A stretch of 64,000 nucleotides of DNA, taken from assembly GCF_018139145.2 (NCBI RefSeq), contig NC_059477.1, forward strand, positions 40,743,002-40,807,001, written 5' to 3'. This document shows, piece by piece, positions 37,784-49,335 of this stretch (position 1 is the first letter of the stretch; each line of letters opens with the position of its first letter). A program made the position numbers and the translations under genes. The stretch comes from Gymnogyps californianus (lineage: Eukaryota > Chordata > Aves > Accipitriformes > Cathartidae). Under the pieces are notes generated by a model that searched no databases, had not been told where the DNA came from, and worked only from the letters and a program-made list of their open reading frames with translations.

Positions 37784-37798
37784 CTAAAGGAGGAAAAG
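37757..37798 (+). other. Exon-like segment on plus strand (42 nt, multiple of three)
   Basis: A very good acceptor (TTCCCTGCTTTCCCATTGCAG) precedes 42 nt ending AAAAG|GTAATC, a weak-to-moderate donor. Forty-two is a multiple of three, as in cassette microexons. Two frames are open. One would encode KLVSSPSNSKGGK, a basic serine-rich peptide that looks like linker sequence but matches nothing I recognise. Its overlap with an antisense exon-like segment lowers confidence in each. Confidence 0.22.
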
Positions 37799-37799
37799 G

Positions 37800-39150
37800 T
37801 AATCAAAATCACCTTTCAGACAATAAAATGAATTCAATCCCAGATTAAAGAATCCTTTCACACTACCCTGTATATCTAAACAAATCACTGCAAACCCACA
37901 TATCACCTCACCTAGTTAAAATATGGATATATTTAGAATAGCTGCAATATAGTTGCCACTGGCATTTTAACTATGAGCTAAACCATGACTGCTGACAGGC
38001 TAAAGGTTGTCACAGTCAAGGTCCTAATTACTCTACAAATTGCAGCTAGACGATAAGATTCATCTCCTCTTGCTTGAGGCACTGGGCTAGGGAGCAAAGT
38101 CTCCACAGGCTCCTTTCAGGGGCAGCGGAGACACGCGGACACCTCTAGATAGGGATTTACAACTCGTATGGGCTGATTCATTCCCAATTTAGACATCTTG
38201 AGTACATGCTTAGGAGGTATGAGTTGAGACTCAGATTATTTTTAGCCCAGCTTCCACTTAAAATAACACGGTTCAAATTGTATCTGAAGGGGTGTCTGAA
38301 TTTGACAATTCGAATAGTACACAATCACCTAATTTGCTGCACGTTGCACTACAATTGCTGTGTTTCTACCCGTGGCAACCAATGAAGACCGCGATTTTTC
38401 CCAGTTTGTACACACCTTTCTGCCAGATTTTTCTCTGACACATTTGTGACATTGAATATTTTGTGGAGCACGATTTGGTGCTAGAATGGGCTACTTTACT
38501 AAAAGACTGCATGAAAAAAATGTTTCAAGGACCTGATAAAGACTTGGGAAAAGAGGAAGAGAATTAATTCCCAGTATATGGTGTTTACTGGACCAATATG
38601 CTTGTGGTGCAGCAACTCAGGTAGGCTGGAAACATTTAGAGAAGTCAATAGCGTTGCTTCTCTCTTCTAGATGTGAAGTATTCACAAGCAAAGAGCGCCT
38701 GCTCTGCTGCAGAGAAACCTATGGCACCAACCTCGTGTCTCAGGAGAAGGTACTCCATGCAGACTGCTGGCCAGAAGAGCAGGGTACAGCAGCTCTCTAA
38801 ATATCCATACCACCTAGAACTAGTGACTGCTTCCAAACCACCTGTACACAGTAATTCATATTGTAGGGTTACAGAAGCATGTAGGAAATATTGCCCTTCT
38901 GCTGTTCCCTGCTTGAAAAGCAGAAATGGAGGTGGGAGCATCTCATGTGCAATGTTGGAGCATAAAGTTATGTTCTAGACTGACCGTCAGGCAAAATCAC
39001 ATAAAAAACATTCTCACTCCTGACATTGACTAAATAAATCTCATTAATTCACAGCTTCCCCCTGCCCCCAAACCCCAAGATTTTTCTTTTTTTTTCTTTT
39101 TCCTAGGTAAATAGTCTTTTTGACTCCCTCACAAGGCAACTTCCCTTTCA
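37800..39150. other. Noncoding sequence, no gene seen
   Basis: Mixed DNA. The portion 38040-38300 has phrases (CTTGAGGCACTGGGCTAGG, TAGACATCTTGAGTACATGC) of the kind seen in scattered old amniote repeats, but the match is too weak to name. Opposite-strand frames at 38645-38978 overlap and are taken as chance. Confidence 0.45.
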
Positions 39151-39159
39151 TATTTCTCT

Positions 39160-39606
39160 TTGCATTGCTTTGAGTCCCTGCACCTCGCAAAGGGCTGGTC
39201 CAGCCCCCCAGGGCAGGAGCCTCCGCAGTGTCCCTTCCAGAGGAGCGGGGAGCATGGGGAAGATGCTCCTGAGGTCCTGCTCCTCAGGTCACAGCCTTTT
39301 TGTGCACCACTTGTACTCAAGTCAGACTCCTGCACTCTTCAGGTTGGCTGCCCGAATAGCCAACTATATGGGTTGGCCAAATATATCATGCCTCAGTCCT
39401 GCCAACAGCGTTACCCAGCCAGAGAGGGAAAGGTCAGGGAAGGTGGTGTAAGGGCATGCAGAGCGCCTTCGCTCCTCTTCCTTCTCCTTGCCGCTACCCC
39501 CAGGTTGCAAACCTCGGCCAAGCACTTACCTGGGAGGTATTTTTGCACATGGCTGGCCCAGACTGGTGCCAGCTTTCCAGAGCTTTCCCCAGGTACGTTG
39601 CAATGA
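39160..39606 (+). other. 148-codon open frame in GC-richer patch, probably noncoding
   Basis: Second-longest frame in the window, lying in a GC-richer block where stops are rarer. The predicted peptide is rich in Ser, Pro, Cys and Leu with no domain. Other frames are also open over much of the same DNA, which argues against selection on one of them. Within it lies an exon-like piece (39504-39592). Confidence 0.2.
39504..39592 (+). other. Exon-like segment (89 nt) with strong acceptor
   Basis: A long pyrimidine tract (CTCCTCTTCCTTCTCCTTG, then CCGCTACCCCCAG) gives a strong acceptor. After 89 nt comes CCCCAG|GTACGT, an acceptable donor. All three frames are open, so the segment gives no coding signal. 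A minus-strand donor (CCCAG|GTAAGT) also lies inside at about 39528. It sits 1.2 kb left of a CpG-island-like region and could be a lncRNA exon, or chance. Confidence 0.22.
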
Positions 39607-39609
39607 AAG

Positions 39610-40800
39610 GTCAGCTGCTGTGAAGATAAGGGAAAAGAGAAAGAAATGTATCTTTGTCTGCAGGAATGAAGAAATATGCCTAGAAAGACTTTGGGTGTTC
39701 AGTGTTTAAGATTCAGTGGAATATGAGTCTATATAAAACTTGAAATAAAAGAAGCCCATTGACCTATTTAATGGGACTAGTCATTAAAGCCACGAGAGCT
39801 AAGGAAAAAACAGCCTAATGAGGAATTAAAAAAATAAAAAAAGAATAAAAAAACCCCTCTCCATGCCCACTAGCCCAGGGCTAGCTTAATTAAAGTCAAT
39901 GTAGAAATCTGCAAGAATCAAGAAATAAACAGTTAAATGTGTTATTTTTATCCCCATATTCCTGGCTTCTCATTCTCTGCGATTGGTTTCATTCTCAAAT
40001 AAACCAACAGCCTCTTGTTTGCTTTCTATTCTCTGCCTAATTTGGATAAATATAAACTTTGCTAGGCAAACCCAGAAAATAAGTTGTTACCCTGAATATG
40101 AAGCTCTGATGAACATTGTTTTGTGATTCTGATAATTACGAATATTTATAGTATGCGGTTTAAGAGGGCAGCAGTAATTGGACAATGGTTTCTGGACTCT
40201 CTTCTCAAAGCACTTAAATGATAAATCATTCACCAAAGGATAATATAAATAAAGTGATAGATTGGCGTTCCCTCTCTCTTCCTTTCTTCTGATTTACAAA
40301 ACAGCTCCAACGAACTGTCTGTGGCCAGAAAGCCGGTATTACTATGGAGTTAGAACATTGTTATGTCTGTTTACAATGATTTGGGAGACTAGAGGGGAAA
40401 AGTTTGAATCAACAAATATTTTCTACATTCCTACTGGTAACTCCAAGGCCCGTTTTCAGGCTGGGTTTTTTCCCCCCCTTGTCTGTTACAAGTTATGATG
40501 TGTGGATGAAGGCTTTTTCCCATGCAGTAATGACTGTATACTGAGATTTCAAGGGGCTGTTCATGACAATCCCATTTTCTGTGTAATTTCATGGTTGTCT
40601 TCTTGAATGAAGATATTGGCTGCTCTGAAGCAGAAGGTCAGATGCTCCTGCTCCCTTTCAGTATTGTTCCGGAGTATGTTTCCTTTCAGCTGATGAAAAG
40701 TAATTCATCATTTACACCCTTGAATTCTGCCAGCGTTTTTTTGAACAACTTTTCTTTCCCCGTGGTACCTTGGGCCCATGAAAGAGATAAATAGGTTCAA
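39610..40800. other. AT-rich noncoding sequence, no gene seen
   Basis: Short A-rich runs (39825-39855) and AT-rich DNA. Composition rises in GC only at the right end, where the CpG-rich region begins. No frame above 80 codons. Confidence 0.55.
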
Positions 40801-40981
40801 TACAACGCCGGGCCCCGGATCCTGGGAGCAGGTTCAGCCTCGGAGGCCCTAAGCTGCCCCTTTCTCATGATGGAGTTTGTCACCTTTCTACCTCACGAAG
40901 TCAAATCCTGTCGACTCAGCCATCTCTCAGCCTCTCTGAAGTGGCTTTGGCACCCACTGGGGCATGTGAGCTTAAAATTGA

Positions 40982-41009
40982 TTTTTTTTTTTGTTTTTTT
41001 TTTTTTTTT
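40982..41009. repeat. T-rich homopolymer tract
   Basis: Twenty-eight bases, all T except one G at 40993. It could be the poly(A) of a minus-strand retroposon, but the GC-rich sequence to its right shows no polyadenylation signal or recognised cDNA. Confidence 0.85.
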
Positions 41010-41248
41010 AAGATCTGTCAAGTTCCCTTAAGGGAGTGGGCAGACAGCCGGCCGGCCCCGCAGCCCCGCACAAAGCGCTCAATGTCTAACAGGCACCCGA
41101 GGAACTTCCTTCGCGGGGGCAAGGGGCCCCCAATTCCTGACGCCTCGGGAGGGAGGCGTTGCTGAGAAACTGGCCCGCCGCGGGAGAAACCTTCCTGCCA
41201 GCCTGCCTCCTTTTGGAAGCCTTTTAGCCTGATTTTGCCTTTCCTTAA

Positions 41249-41265
41249 TTTTTTTTTTTTTTTTT
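41249..41265. repeat. T homopolymer
   Basis: Seventeen uninterrupted T residues, followed by C and four more T. Second T run inside the CpG-rich region. Confidence 0.85.
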
Positions 41266-41530
41266 CTTTTAAGAAGCAGAGATGTTAAATAAAATAGTGG
41301 CGGCCAGCTCGGCCGGGATTGCCCCTGGAGCGGTGATGCTTCCTGGCTTCCACAGCACCACGTGGCCGCTGCTCACCTCCACTCGGGATAAAAGGACACT
41401 GTCCCCCGCGTGCCCCCGTCATACTCTGCACCCAGGTAGCGTTTCCACCCGTGGCTTTCCACCGCGCTGTGCGAATAATTCATTGCAATGCCCCGTAAAC
41501 CCTCAAAAATCAGCGGACAGGTAGTCACAG

Positions 41531-42960
41531 GCAGGGAAAGTTACGACGCAAAGAGAATAAAGGGAAGATTTTCAGCTGTTGGTATGAAAAAAGAGAGGGG
41601 GGGTACATTTTAGATAGATACTCCATTCTTTAAATAGCCACTGACGTACATGGTTGCAGCAAAAGGCATCTGAGAGCAGGACTGCTAATCGGAGTAAATG
41701 AAAACCCCTTTGCAGAATGAGGCTTCGACTCCCAAAAATTTGGTTCCCAGAGACTGCCTTGGCACTGCCCAAAGGCAGGCAGGGGCAGAGGCTGCACCTC
41801 CCCACCCCGGTACCATCCCGCAGCCTCGCGGGCGTCTCTGTGAGCGTTTCAGAACCCGACCAGGTAAATAAAATTAATTTTGAAGGAAAGAGCTGTCAGC
41901 AGATTAGATCACTGGAAAGCAAAGAAAACCTTGTTACAGAAACACCTCTGAGAGGGGCTCAGTTTAAAGCAATAATTTCAGTGCAGTAATTCTGAGTTAT
42001 TCCAAGGCATGCATTTAAGCATTCTCAGACACAAAGAGGGTTAGTAATATAAGCCCTTATTTATTTTTTTGGTAACCCTCTCTTGTTTGGAGCAGTCTTT
42101 TAGAAGAGGAAATAATCTTTCTACTTGATCAATTTTTGTCGACTTTTCGCTCAGCACACACTGCCATTGGGGTCTAAAATATGGAATATTCCCTGCGTTG
42201 GCTTTTTTTAAATACCGTGTGGCTCCCTCCTCCCTTTGCTGCAAGTGTTTGTTTTTAATAAAAATATCCTGTGCATCAACATTATCAATACACATTCACG
42301 GTGAGCAAAAGGATTGGTTAATTTGCTGCTGTAGTGACAGCAGAGGGAGCAAAAATCACTGCATCATGGGGGAATTCACAGTAATACTGGCTATTAAAAA
42401 ACCACTTCTGAAAAGAAATAGACGTTCTGAAGAAAACAATTCTTGTATGCATTTCTTATTGCCAGCTAAGCTAAAGCTGCAGGTTAGCCCAAACTTTGCT
42501 GTGCAAACCATTAGCAGAGGCAAACAGCAGCTAGGAGAAATTACAAGTTTGAAACAAAAGTCATGAGAGAGCTGAGCTCTTTTTAACTCATAAGGGGAGT
42601 GTGCTGGAACCCCTTCTGGAAGCAAAAAGGGACAATGAAGGTTTGCAGCTTGTCATAAGTAATATCTTTTTTTTTTTTTTTAACTGTATGCTGTGCTGCA
42701 GGGGAGGGAACTGCAGCCCACCTCATGCCAGGAGGCACCGCTGGAGCCAGACCTCTCGGTGCTTCGCCTCTGATGACTTATGGTTAGAAAGGGCACTGGT
42801 GGTGGCACAGCCCCGGCCCACATATAGTCCCAGCAGCAAATAATACAAGACTCAATCAGTTATGAGATTAACTAAGTTACCTCAGATACCTAAGATACTT
42901 CCACACTCACTGCACACCCCCTTCTGCTCACACTTTCCCTTCGGAGTTATGGGCTACCCT
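41531..42960. other. Noncoding sequence right of the CpG-rich region
   Basis: Mixed composition with a T run at 42667-42681. Frames up to 122 codons on plus (42198-42566) overlap an 89-codon minus frame and have no recognisable motifs. No first exon could be assigned to the neighbouring CpG-rich region. Confidence 0.5.
42667..42681. repeat. T homopolymer
   Basis: Fifteen uninterrupted T residues. Third plus-strand T run within 1.7 kb. Confidence 0.85.
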
Positions 42961-43160
42961 GCCGGGTTTTGTGGATATTGGCCATACTGAATGCTATAAA
43001 TAGGTCTGGTTTTCTTTAAAGTTTGATTGATTCTTTGAAATCAGATTGATTTTTTGCATCCCGTATTGCCAATCAGGTCACATTAAATGATTATGAAATG
43101 AATATTGTGATATGTGTCATGTTTGTCACTTCTTCAGGTGAGGATGCACGTGTTGCAATA
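42960..43160. promoter_or_regulatory. Candidate regulatory block with a perfect MEF2-type site
   Basis: CTATAAATAG at 42994-43003 fits the MEF2 consensus CTA(A/T)4TAG exactly. It is followed by TTTGATTGATTCTTTGAAATCAGATTGATT, a row of GATT/TTGAT words, then CATTAAATGATTATGAAATGAATATT. This looks like a compact AT-rich enhancer. The motif is known; function here is inference. Confidence 0.3.
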
Positions 43161-43203
43161 TAAAGCAAAATACTGCTCCTTTGTTCAACAGCTCTCCATC
43201 TGC

Positions 43204-43240
43204 CCATCCATCCATCCGTCCATCCATCCATCCATCCATC
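43204..43240. repeat. Microsatellite (CCAT)n
   Basis: About nine CCAT units with one substitution (CCGT). Ordinary tetranucleotide repeat. Confidence 0.95.
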
Positions 43241-46200
43241 TGCCTCTGTGTATTCACACGCAAAAATAAAACCTGCTAAACAAATCCGTTATGTCTTTGT
43301 CCACACTATCATGATTTGTGGATCTATTTTTCCTTTCAGTTATCTGGAATATATTCACAGGATATTATTATCATCTCAAATATTTTTTCTGCAGTTAGCG
43401 TTCAGTATTTCTTTTTTGATTTTCTAATTAGCCTTTCAGTTTGCTTCTGCTTATTTTATATAGCCTTTCAACCGCTCCACCTTACCGGATTTTGTATATT
43501 TTTTTTCAACACCTTGTGCTTATTGCTTATCTTACTCTTTACTATACAACCCTACTTAACCACATTGGGCATTGTTACCTTTATCCTTCTTTAGACTTAA
43601 ACCAGGATGAATTTCAAATGTCCTCCAACTGTTTCTGAAATATATTCCAATTTTCTTCAGTAGATTTACCATATATTATAATAAAATCCTGATAAAAATT
43701 CCTTAGCACACTTTGCATTCCCTCAAAGTCAGCCTGCCATAAGACTTGCATTGCTTTTTATTCCTCAACAAACATTTTAAATCAAATGATGTCGAGATCG
43801 CTGGATCTTTCATACCTTTCCAGTTCAACACCCTTTATTACCCTTGGCTCAAATCTTTGAATTAATTAAAATAGTTTCTGAAAGACGATTCAATAAAGCA
43901 CACAAGAAACTAGAGGCAATCCTACATTAGCTTTAGAGACGTGAGTATTCCCTCCCTAGTTTTACCTTATTGCAGTCAATAACAGAGTAATTAAAAGCTA
44001 TCTTTATCAAAGTTCTGGCGCTCTTGAAGGCCTCTCTCATCTGCAAGCAAAGACCTAAAAGTTCAAAGAATCGTTCAGAAAACCACCTGACTACCTTTAT
44101 TGTGTTTAACTTTTATCAGAATTGACATTGCTATGTCAGCCAAAATACTTGCAGCATTTCTCTCTGAAGACACTCATCTCCCAGGAATACTGATACAGCT
44201 CCTCCTCCGTCTATCCTTTCTCTCCACAAACCCCAGACTAGTATCTCAAAACCTCAATTTCTTGCCTCAACCATATCTGTGTTATTCCAATAATATCATG
44301 CTTATCCTTGATACTCATAGTTATCATTGATAAGTCTTTGATGTAATAAATCCTTGATATAGTATCATACTTATCCTTGCTATAAGATATAATCAAAAAT
44401 GAAAGCAGAAACTTAAGATACAGAGTAAAATATATTACTTGCCAATTTTCCACAGTAACTTTTCATCATTACTCCAAAATTACTTTTTAATGCAAAGAGT
44501 AGTTCCAATCACATAGAGGCCCACATGATTCAGATACTATCATAATCACAATTAGATTACATTACTGCAATCAGGAATGGAGATCATTAAGAGAAAGAAT
44601 ATAAATTGCTTTAGTTTTACAAGTACTGAGCTAGCAAAATTATAATTAATCTCCATTTATAATCTTTTCTTTCATAGAACTGCAAAGCATGCTACTTTTT
44701 TTAGGCCATCAATACAAATTAGAACTAAGTAATAAAGCCCTAACTACTACTACTGAGTAGTTCTCAATCGTAGAAACTTTCACATTACGTACAGAAGGCT
44801 TTTCATGCAAACAGTGCCCTCAGCGTAGAGGGTTTTTTCAGTGCAATAAGTCCAGCCATTTCTATAGTGAGTTTGCTGTTTATAACACAAAATGCAATCA
44901 AAACTGTCTATCCCTCTTCCGAACAATGGATATGAAGTCTGCTTCTAAAATTGGATGATACATTTTCTGAGCGATGAGACAATAATGACTTAGCAGCAGA
45001 GGCAAAAAATGCACAAATACCAGATTTCACAAGTTTTCAGAATTTCCACTTAAAAACAAATATGCAATGCCGTCAGGAGTTGTGAGATGACAGACAAGGC
45101 CTCATCTAACTCCAGTATGTACTGCCACATTGAATATACACAGTTCTGATAGAAATTTTTAATGTTGCATTGTATGCTTTTTCCTCATTTTAATTCTCCA
45201 TTTTGAGAAACAAGAATAGTAAAATCAGTGGCAGTCTTGCCCACATGCTGAGATATTCTTCTAGACCCAAACCGTACCTTCCCTGACCGATGAGAAAAAA
45301 ACTATATGGAAGAAAAAAGGAAAAAGGAAAAACAAAAGTGGCCCCTTTTTAAATGCATAAGTAAACTTTGTCTCTTGGTTATACCGGGACACAGCAAAGC
45401 AACCAAACAGAAAGTAATTGTTGGAGATTTGCTGCTTTAGAGAATAAATGACCACCCCTGGACAGAATCTGCCTAGTGCTGGCTTTATGGCAAAGGAACC
45501 AGTTTTAAATCCAAGTGGAACAAATCTGCAAGACCGCTATGGATTCCCTTAGTTAAGTTCTCCCTTCGCAGTCCCCTGTATGCAGGCAGTAACTGCAGGA
45601 GAAATCCCAAAACGAAGAGGTTCAGCACAACCTCCTGACAGCAGGGACATTTCGACAACTGGAAATGTGGGAACCAACTTGTAATCATGTTGACCTGTCC
45701 AAATACGTTCTTCCTTCCTCTGCTGCAAATAAACATGGCATCCAGGATGACTTGAAGAAGCCATGCAGAAAATCAGCGATTGAAGTCCACTTTCTGCAGG
45801 GAAAGGGACACTAGAATGCTTTCGGTCCCCGGGATTTAGGGTTGCCTGCTTCCAGAGGATGCCCAGCATGGGATAAAGCCAAATAAATTATGGCTTTGGA
45901 TCTGCATGGTTTGTGGACTTCTCTAAGATCAGACATCTAGAAACAGCTAGAAAACTTCCAGAAAAAAAAACCACCATGGTTTGTTCTTTACATTAAACCA
46001 CGATCAGTTACAAATCTCAACTTTATCTCACCCAGTCCTCATCCAAACCACCAATGAAACAATTAAATAGGGTCAGCCTGAAAACTAACTTTTAGGCTAC
46101 ATAAGCTGACACTGGGCAGTTTATATATTACTTTAAACACTTGTCCTCATCACAGCAGCTTATTCAAATTTAATCTGAATCCACTAGTACTTTAATTCCG

Positions 46201-48900
46201 TACATCCTATACTCAGTACCAAATGTTTTATTAAATATAACCTATTCGCTCCACTGCTTCCTTAGACGACGGAGCACGCACTTAGTTTGAACTGGTTTTA
46301 CTCAAACCCCTTAGCTTCTGGAGTCTGCTCTACTTGCTCTTACTCAACATCACCAATAATTGCTGAATGCAGCCTTTCAAAGCGTTAATACAAATGTAAT
46401 ATAAAAATACACTTTCAGCCTTCCTTACCATTTTCTACAGTTCTTCATGACGGTAAGCAATACGCATACTGTCTCATTTATGTAATGATTTTCTACCGTG
46501 CAGGTAATTATGAGCCATTCTGTGTGACAAGTGGCAGGCACAGATGTACTCCTGGGACCGATGTGACTTTAACACCGTTGGCAGCAGAAGGAGGTGCATG
46601 ACGCCCGTCCCTACAGCTGACTGTGACTAGGTCGTCAGATTCTCACAGCTAACTCGTTTTCCCCCCACAAAGGAGCACTGAAGTTCAGCGGTGCTTTCAG
46701 GCTTAAGCATGTCTGAACAAAGGAAGTTTTGGATGACAATCTTGGATGTAGGCCTTCAAAATCTTTGTACACTCTATTTCAGATATGCAAATGCTCTTTT
46801 GGATATGGCTCTTGATCAAGTTTTCATGAACATCCACATTCCTATGCTGAAAAGCGTGTGAAATCAGTCATCTACCAGACCCAAGCAGAAACTGCTTGAT
46901 TTCAGTTTCCTTGTCTGCCTTTTCTATATGACCAAAATTGTCTTTCTCATCTCTGTCTATGCACTATGTATATTAAAATGTTTTTCTTATCTCCTGTAAC
47001 CAGTGCAGTTTGGGTCAACATTAAAACCATTCCACTCACTTCAAAGAGATCCAAAAGAATGCAAAAGAAACCTAAGGAGAAAACTATGAGCATTAGGTAA
47101 CATCCAGAAACCAGTGTAAAACCAACATATTTGGGTTTTTTTTAGTTAAAAAGTTAAGAGTATGCAGTAGTGTACATAGCACAATTAAAGGAACAAACAA
47201 TATTTAACCTACTAAAATGTTACAGATCTGGAACTGGCAAAATTCTTGATGAACATTAAAAATGTAACTCACATGCTTATGTTAAAATGGATGAGGGGGT
47301 TACATATGTTAGGGGGTTTTCTGCTTTTGGTTTGTGGGTTGCTTTTTTTTTTAAAACCTGCCAGCAAAAGAACACGATCTTAGTGATATGTCAGAGATAA
47401 AGTTGAAACACCAGAATGCCCATGGCAAATTCAGGGAACAAAGACTCACTCATATAGAGTAAGAATGAGTGGTTATGTATAGCATACTATTAACTCAAGG
47501 TGTTTTTGAAAAGCACAAGTGCTGAACATCAGCATACATACAGATCTATACATCTATTTTCTTACACCTACAAGTTTTCTGCCTGGTGGGGTGGAAAAGG
47601 AGCTTTTGAGCTACTACAATGATGGGCATAGTGCTGGAAACTAGATAAAGAGAATACAGTGCCAGAGTTATCCTGTGTATAACAAGGCAAAAGCCACTGA
47701 CACAAAGAGTAGGACTCTTTCTCGAACACTGAGAAGGAAGGAGAGCTTTCCAGCTGCAGCATCGACCCATGTGTAGGCTAGACAGATGAATCAAGTAGGC
47801 AAATGGCTTTCAGATATCATGCTACGGTGAAATAAATCTCCCTTCCCAAGGAAATCGTTAAAGAAATATGTATGAAACCAGTGTGGTACTCACTATTATT
47901 CGCACTGAAAAGTGAAAACAGTTGAGAGGGGGTGTTGTTTGCTTTTGTGCATGTCTTTGTTAAGATAGGTCCAGTTTAGGATCTGGTGCGGCACAGACCA
48001 TCGGGAAGCTCTGTGAGGACAGCACAGAGAGAGCTGGACCTTTCTGGCACCTTGCTACAGGGAGGGAGAAAACAATAGAGTGATTACACAGAAGATGTTT
48101 CAGTGAGTAGTGTCTATAGCATTAGCTACACTAATCCTCTCCCTAAGTCGGCCTTGTCTTGTGATGGACAAATTATCGAGCTTAGTGAGGTATCTGGGAT
48201 GGTGATGGGGTCTCAGCTGTTCTGTTCCCTCAGTTTTCACAGACTTTCTTTCAGCTCGTGAAAACACTCGATGCCCTCCCCTTTGCAGAGCACTGTATGC
48301 AGGGTGGAGGTCTCACAGTCCTCACTCTCTGCCCTTAGGAAAGAACACGATGTCCTTGCCCAGTGCCGATAAGGAAAAAATGAACCACTTCCTCAAAAAG
48401 TTAGCCATCTGTCCAAGTGGCAAGGGAGGTTTGAATGGGTATGATCTACAAATAAATGTATTCCAGGTTCCTAAACTAAATGTGTGCTATATATTCTCAT
48501 TCCCACCATATGGGGGAAAAAAAACACCCCTCTATCCCATATCAAAAGCCAATAAGAGAAGCCAATGTAGGACTGAGATGAGTGACTACGTAGCATATCT
48601 TTATTTCCCAGTTCCTGAAGAGTATCTTATACCAGTTATCACACTGGACTTCTCAACTTCAAAACGCTCCATAAACATTAAGATGTAAACCATTAGGAAA
48701 CTACAATGGCAAACACCACTGTTACGGTACAGTGGACGCCATGCTCATAAAAGTGCTAGTATCCTGAATACTCTGTGTATGTCTACCTGCACAGTTACCA
48801 TTTGTTGTCTTACTTTAAATTAATAAAAGTTACAGAGGATTGAAAATATTTTTTGGTCATGTAAATATAAGCAGAGAAATAAAAAATAATTACCTTGGTA
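43241..48900. other. AT-rich noncoding sequence, no gene seen
   Basis: Low-GC DNA with pyrimidine-rich stretches (43320-43600) that yield hydrophobic chance frames. The segment 46660-46760 carries phrases (GCACTGAAGTTCAGCGG, GGCTTAAGCATGT) like a scattered old amniote repeat. A 69-bp-period duplication lies at 44292-44390. No gene recognised. Confidence 0.5.
44292..44390 (+). repeat. Diverged local duplication, 69-bp period
   Basis: TATCATGCTTATCCTTGAT (from 44294) recurs as TATCATACTTATCCTTGCT (from 44363). The intervening DNA has further GATA and CTTTGAT/CCTTGAT words, suggesting a small tandem duplication that has drifted. Confidence 0.65.
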
Positions 48901-48919
48901 GGAAAATATGGGAAGAGCC

Positions 48920-49335
48920 ATGAGAAATGAAGGAATGGGAAACGCCTTCTGCATACAATCTATGAGTTTATCAAGGAGAAATTTAAGGTGTGACTCAACC
49001 AGTCCACAGGTATTTACAAGAGTAATAGGACATTCATAATAGATGCTTCAGTAGTCAAGAAAGGTAAGACAAGAGCCACTGGACAGAAGTTCAAGACAGC
49101 CTTATGTCAATGAAGTAAAAATGTACGTGTTTTTTAAGAGTCGAAGTAACAAAATCTTGTAACAGCTTACCAGAGTTGTGGGTTCTCCATCAACACATGT
49201 TCAAATTAAAGTAAGTTATGTTTCTAAAAGATATACTCTTTTTTGAGTGGGAATTAATTTAGGGAGTCCTATAGTCGGTGCTGTATAGGTCAAACTATAT
49301 CACTGCAATGGTTCCTTCTGACCTTATGAATTATA
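48920..49335 (+). mobile_element. Old CR1-type LINE 3' relic
   Basis: The closing part shows the family order: ACAGCTTACCAGAGTTGTGGG (49163-49183), TTCTCCATCA, TTTCTAAAAGATATACTCT, GGGAATTAATTTAGGGAGTCCTATAG, GTGCTGTATAGGTCAAACTATATCA, and ATGGTTCCTTCTGACCTTATGA at the end. These correspond to the 3' UTR of old CR1 subfamilies (ccagggttgtgg, ttctccatcac, gtcctatggcctgtgtta, gatcacaatggtcccttctggcctt). The 5' boundary is uncertain because the left half is strongly diverged. No coding capacity. Confidence 0.8.

Larger units (their letters stand above)
40805..41530. promoter_or_regulatory. CpG-island-like region, candidate promoter
   Basis: The only CpG-dense stretch in the window. By eye about 14 CpG sites fall in 41041-41185 (GCCGGCCGGCC, TTCGCGGGGGC, GACGCC, CCCGCCGCGGG). 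More lie at 40806-40850 and 41299-41515. A TATA-like GGATAAAAGG sits at 41389-41398 and a palindrome TCCCTTAAGGGA at 41024-41035. Two T runs (40982-41009 and 41249-41265) interrupt it. In vertebrates such islands usually mark promoters or developmental regulators. Neither adjacent side shows a recognisable first coding exon, so a lncRNA promoter, an alternative promoter or an intragenic island is possible. Confidence 0.5.

Noticed and set aside
41011..41520. GC-rich DNA beside a T(28) tract as a minus-strand processed retrogene
   Set aside because: No polyadenylation signal next to the tract, no recognisable cDNA on the minus strand, and CpG density fits an island better.
42198..42566. 122-codon plus-strand frame next to the CpG island as its first coding exon
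   Set aside because: No splice donor of good quality at its end, overlapping minus-strand frame, and no recognisable protein.
43204..43240. Short regular repeats as a CRISPR-like array
   Set aside because: These are plain tetranucleotide microsatellites without spacers, as are 51815-51850 and 53533-53552.
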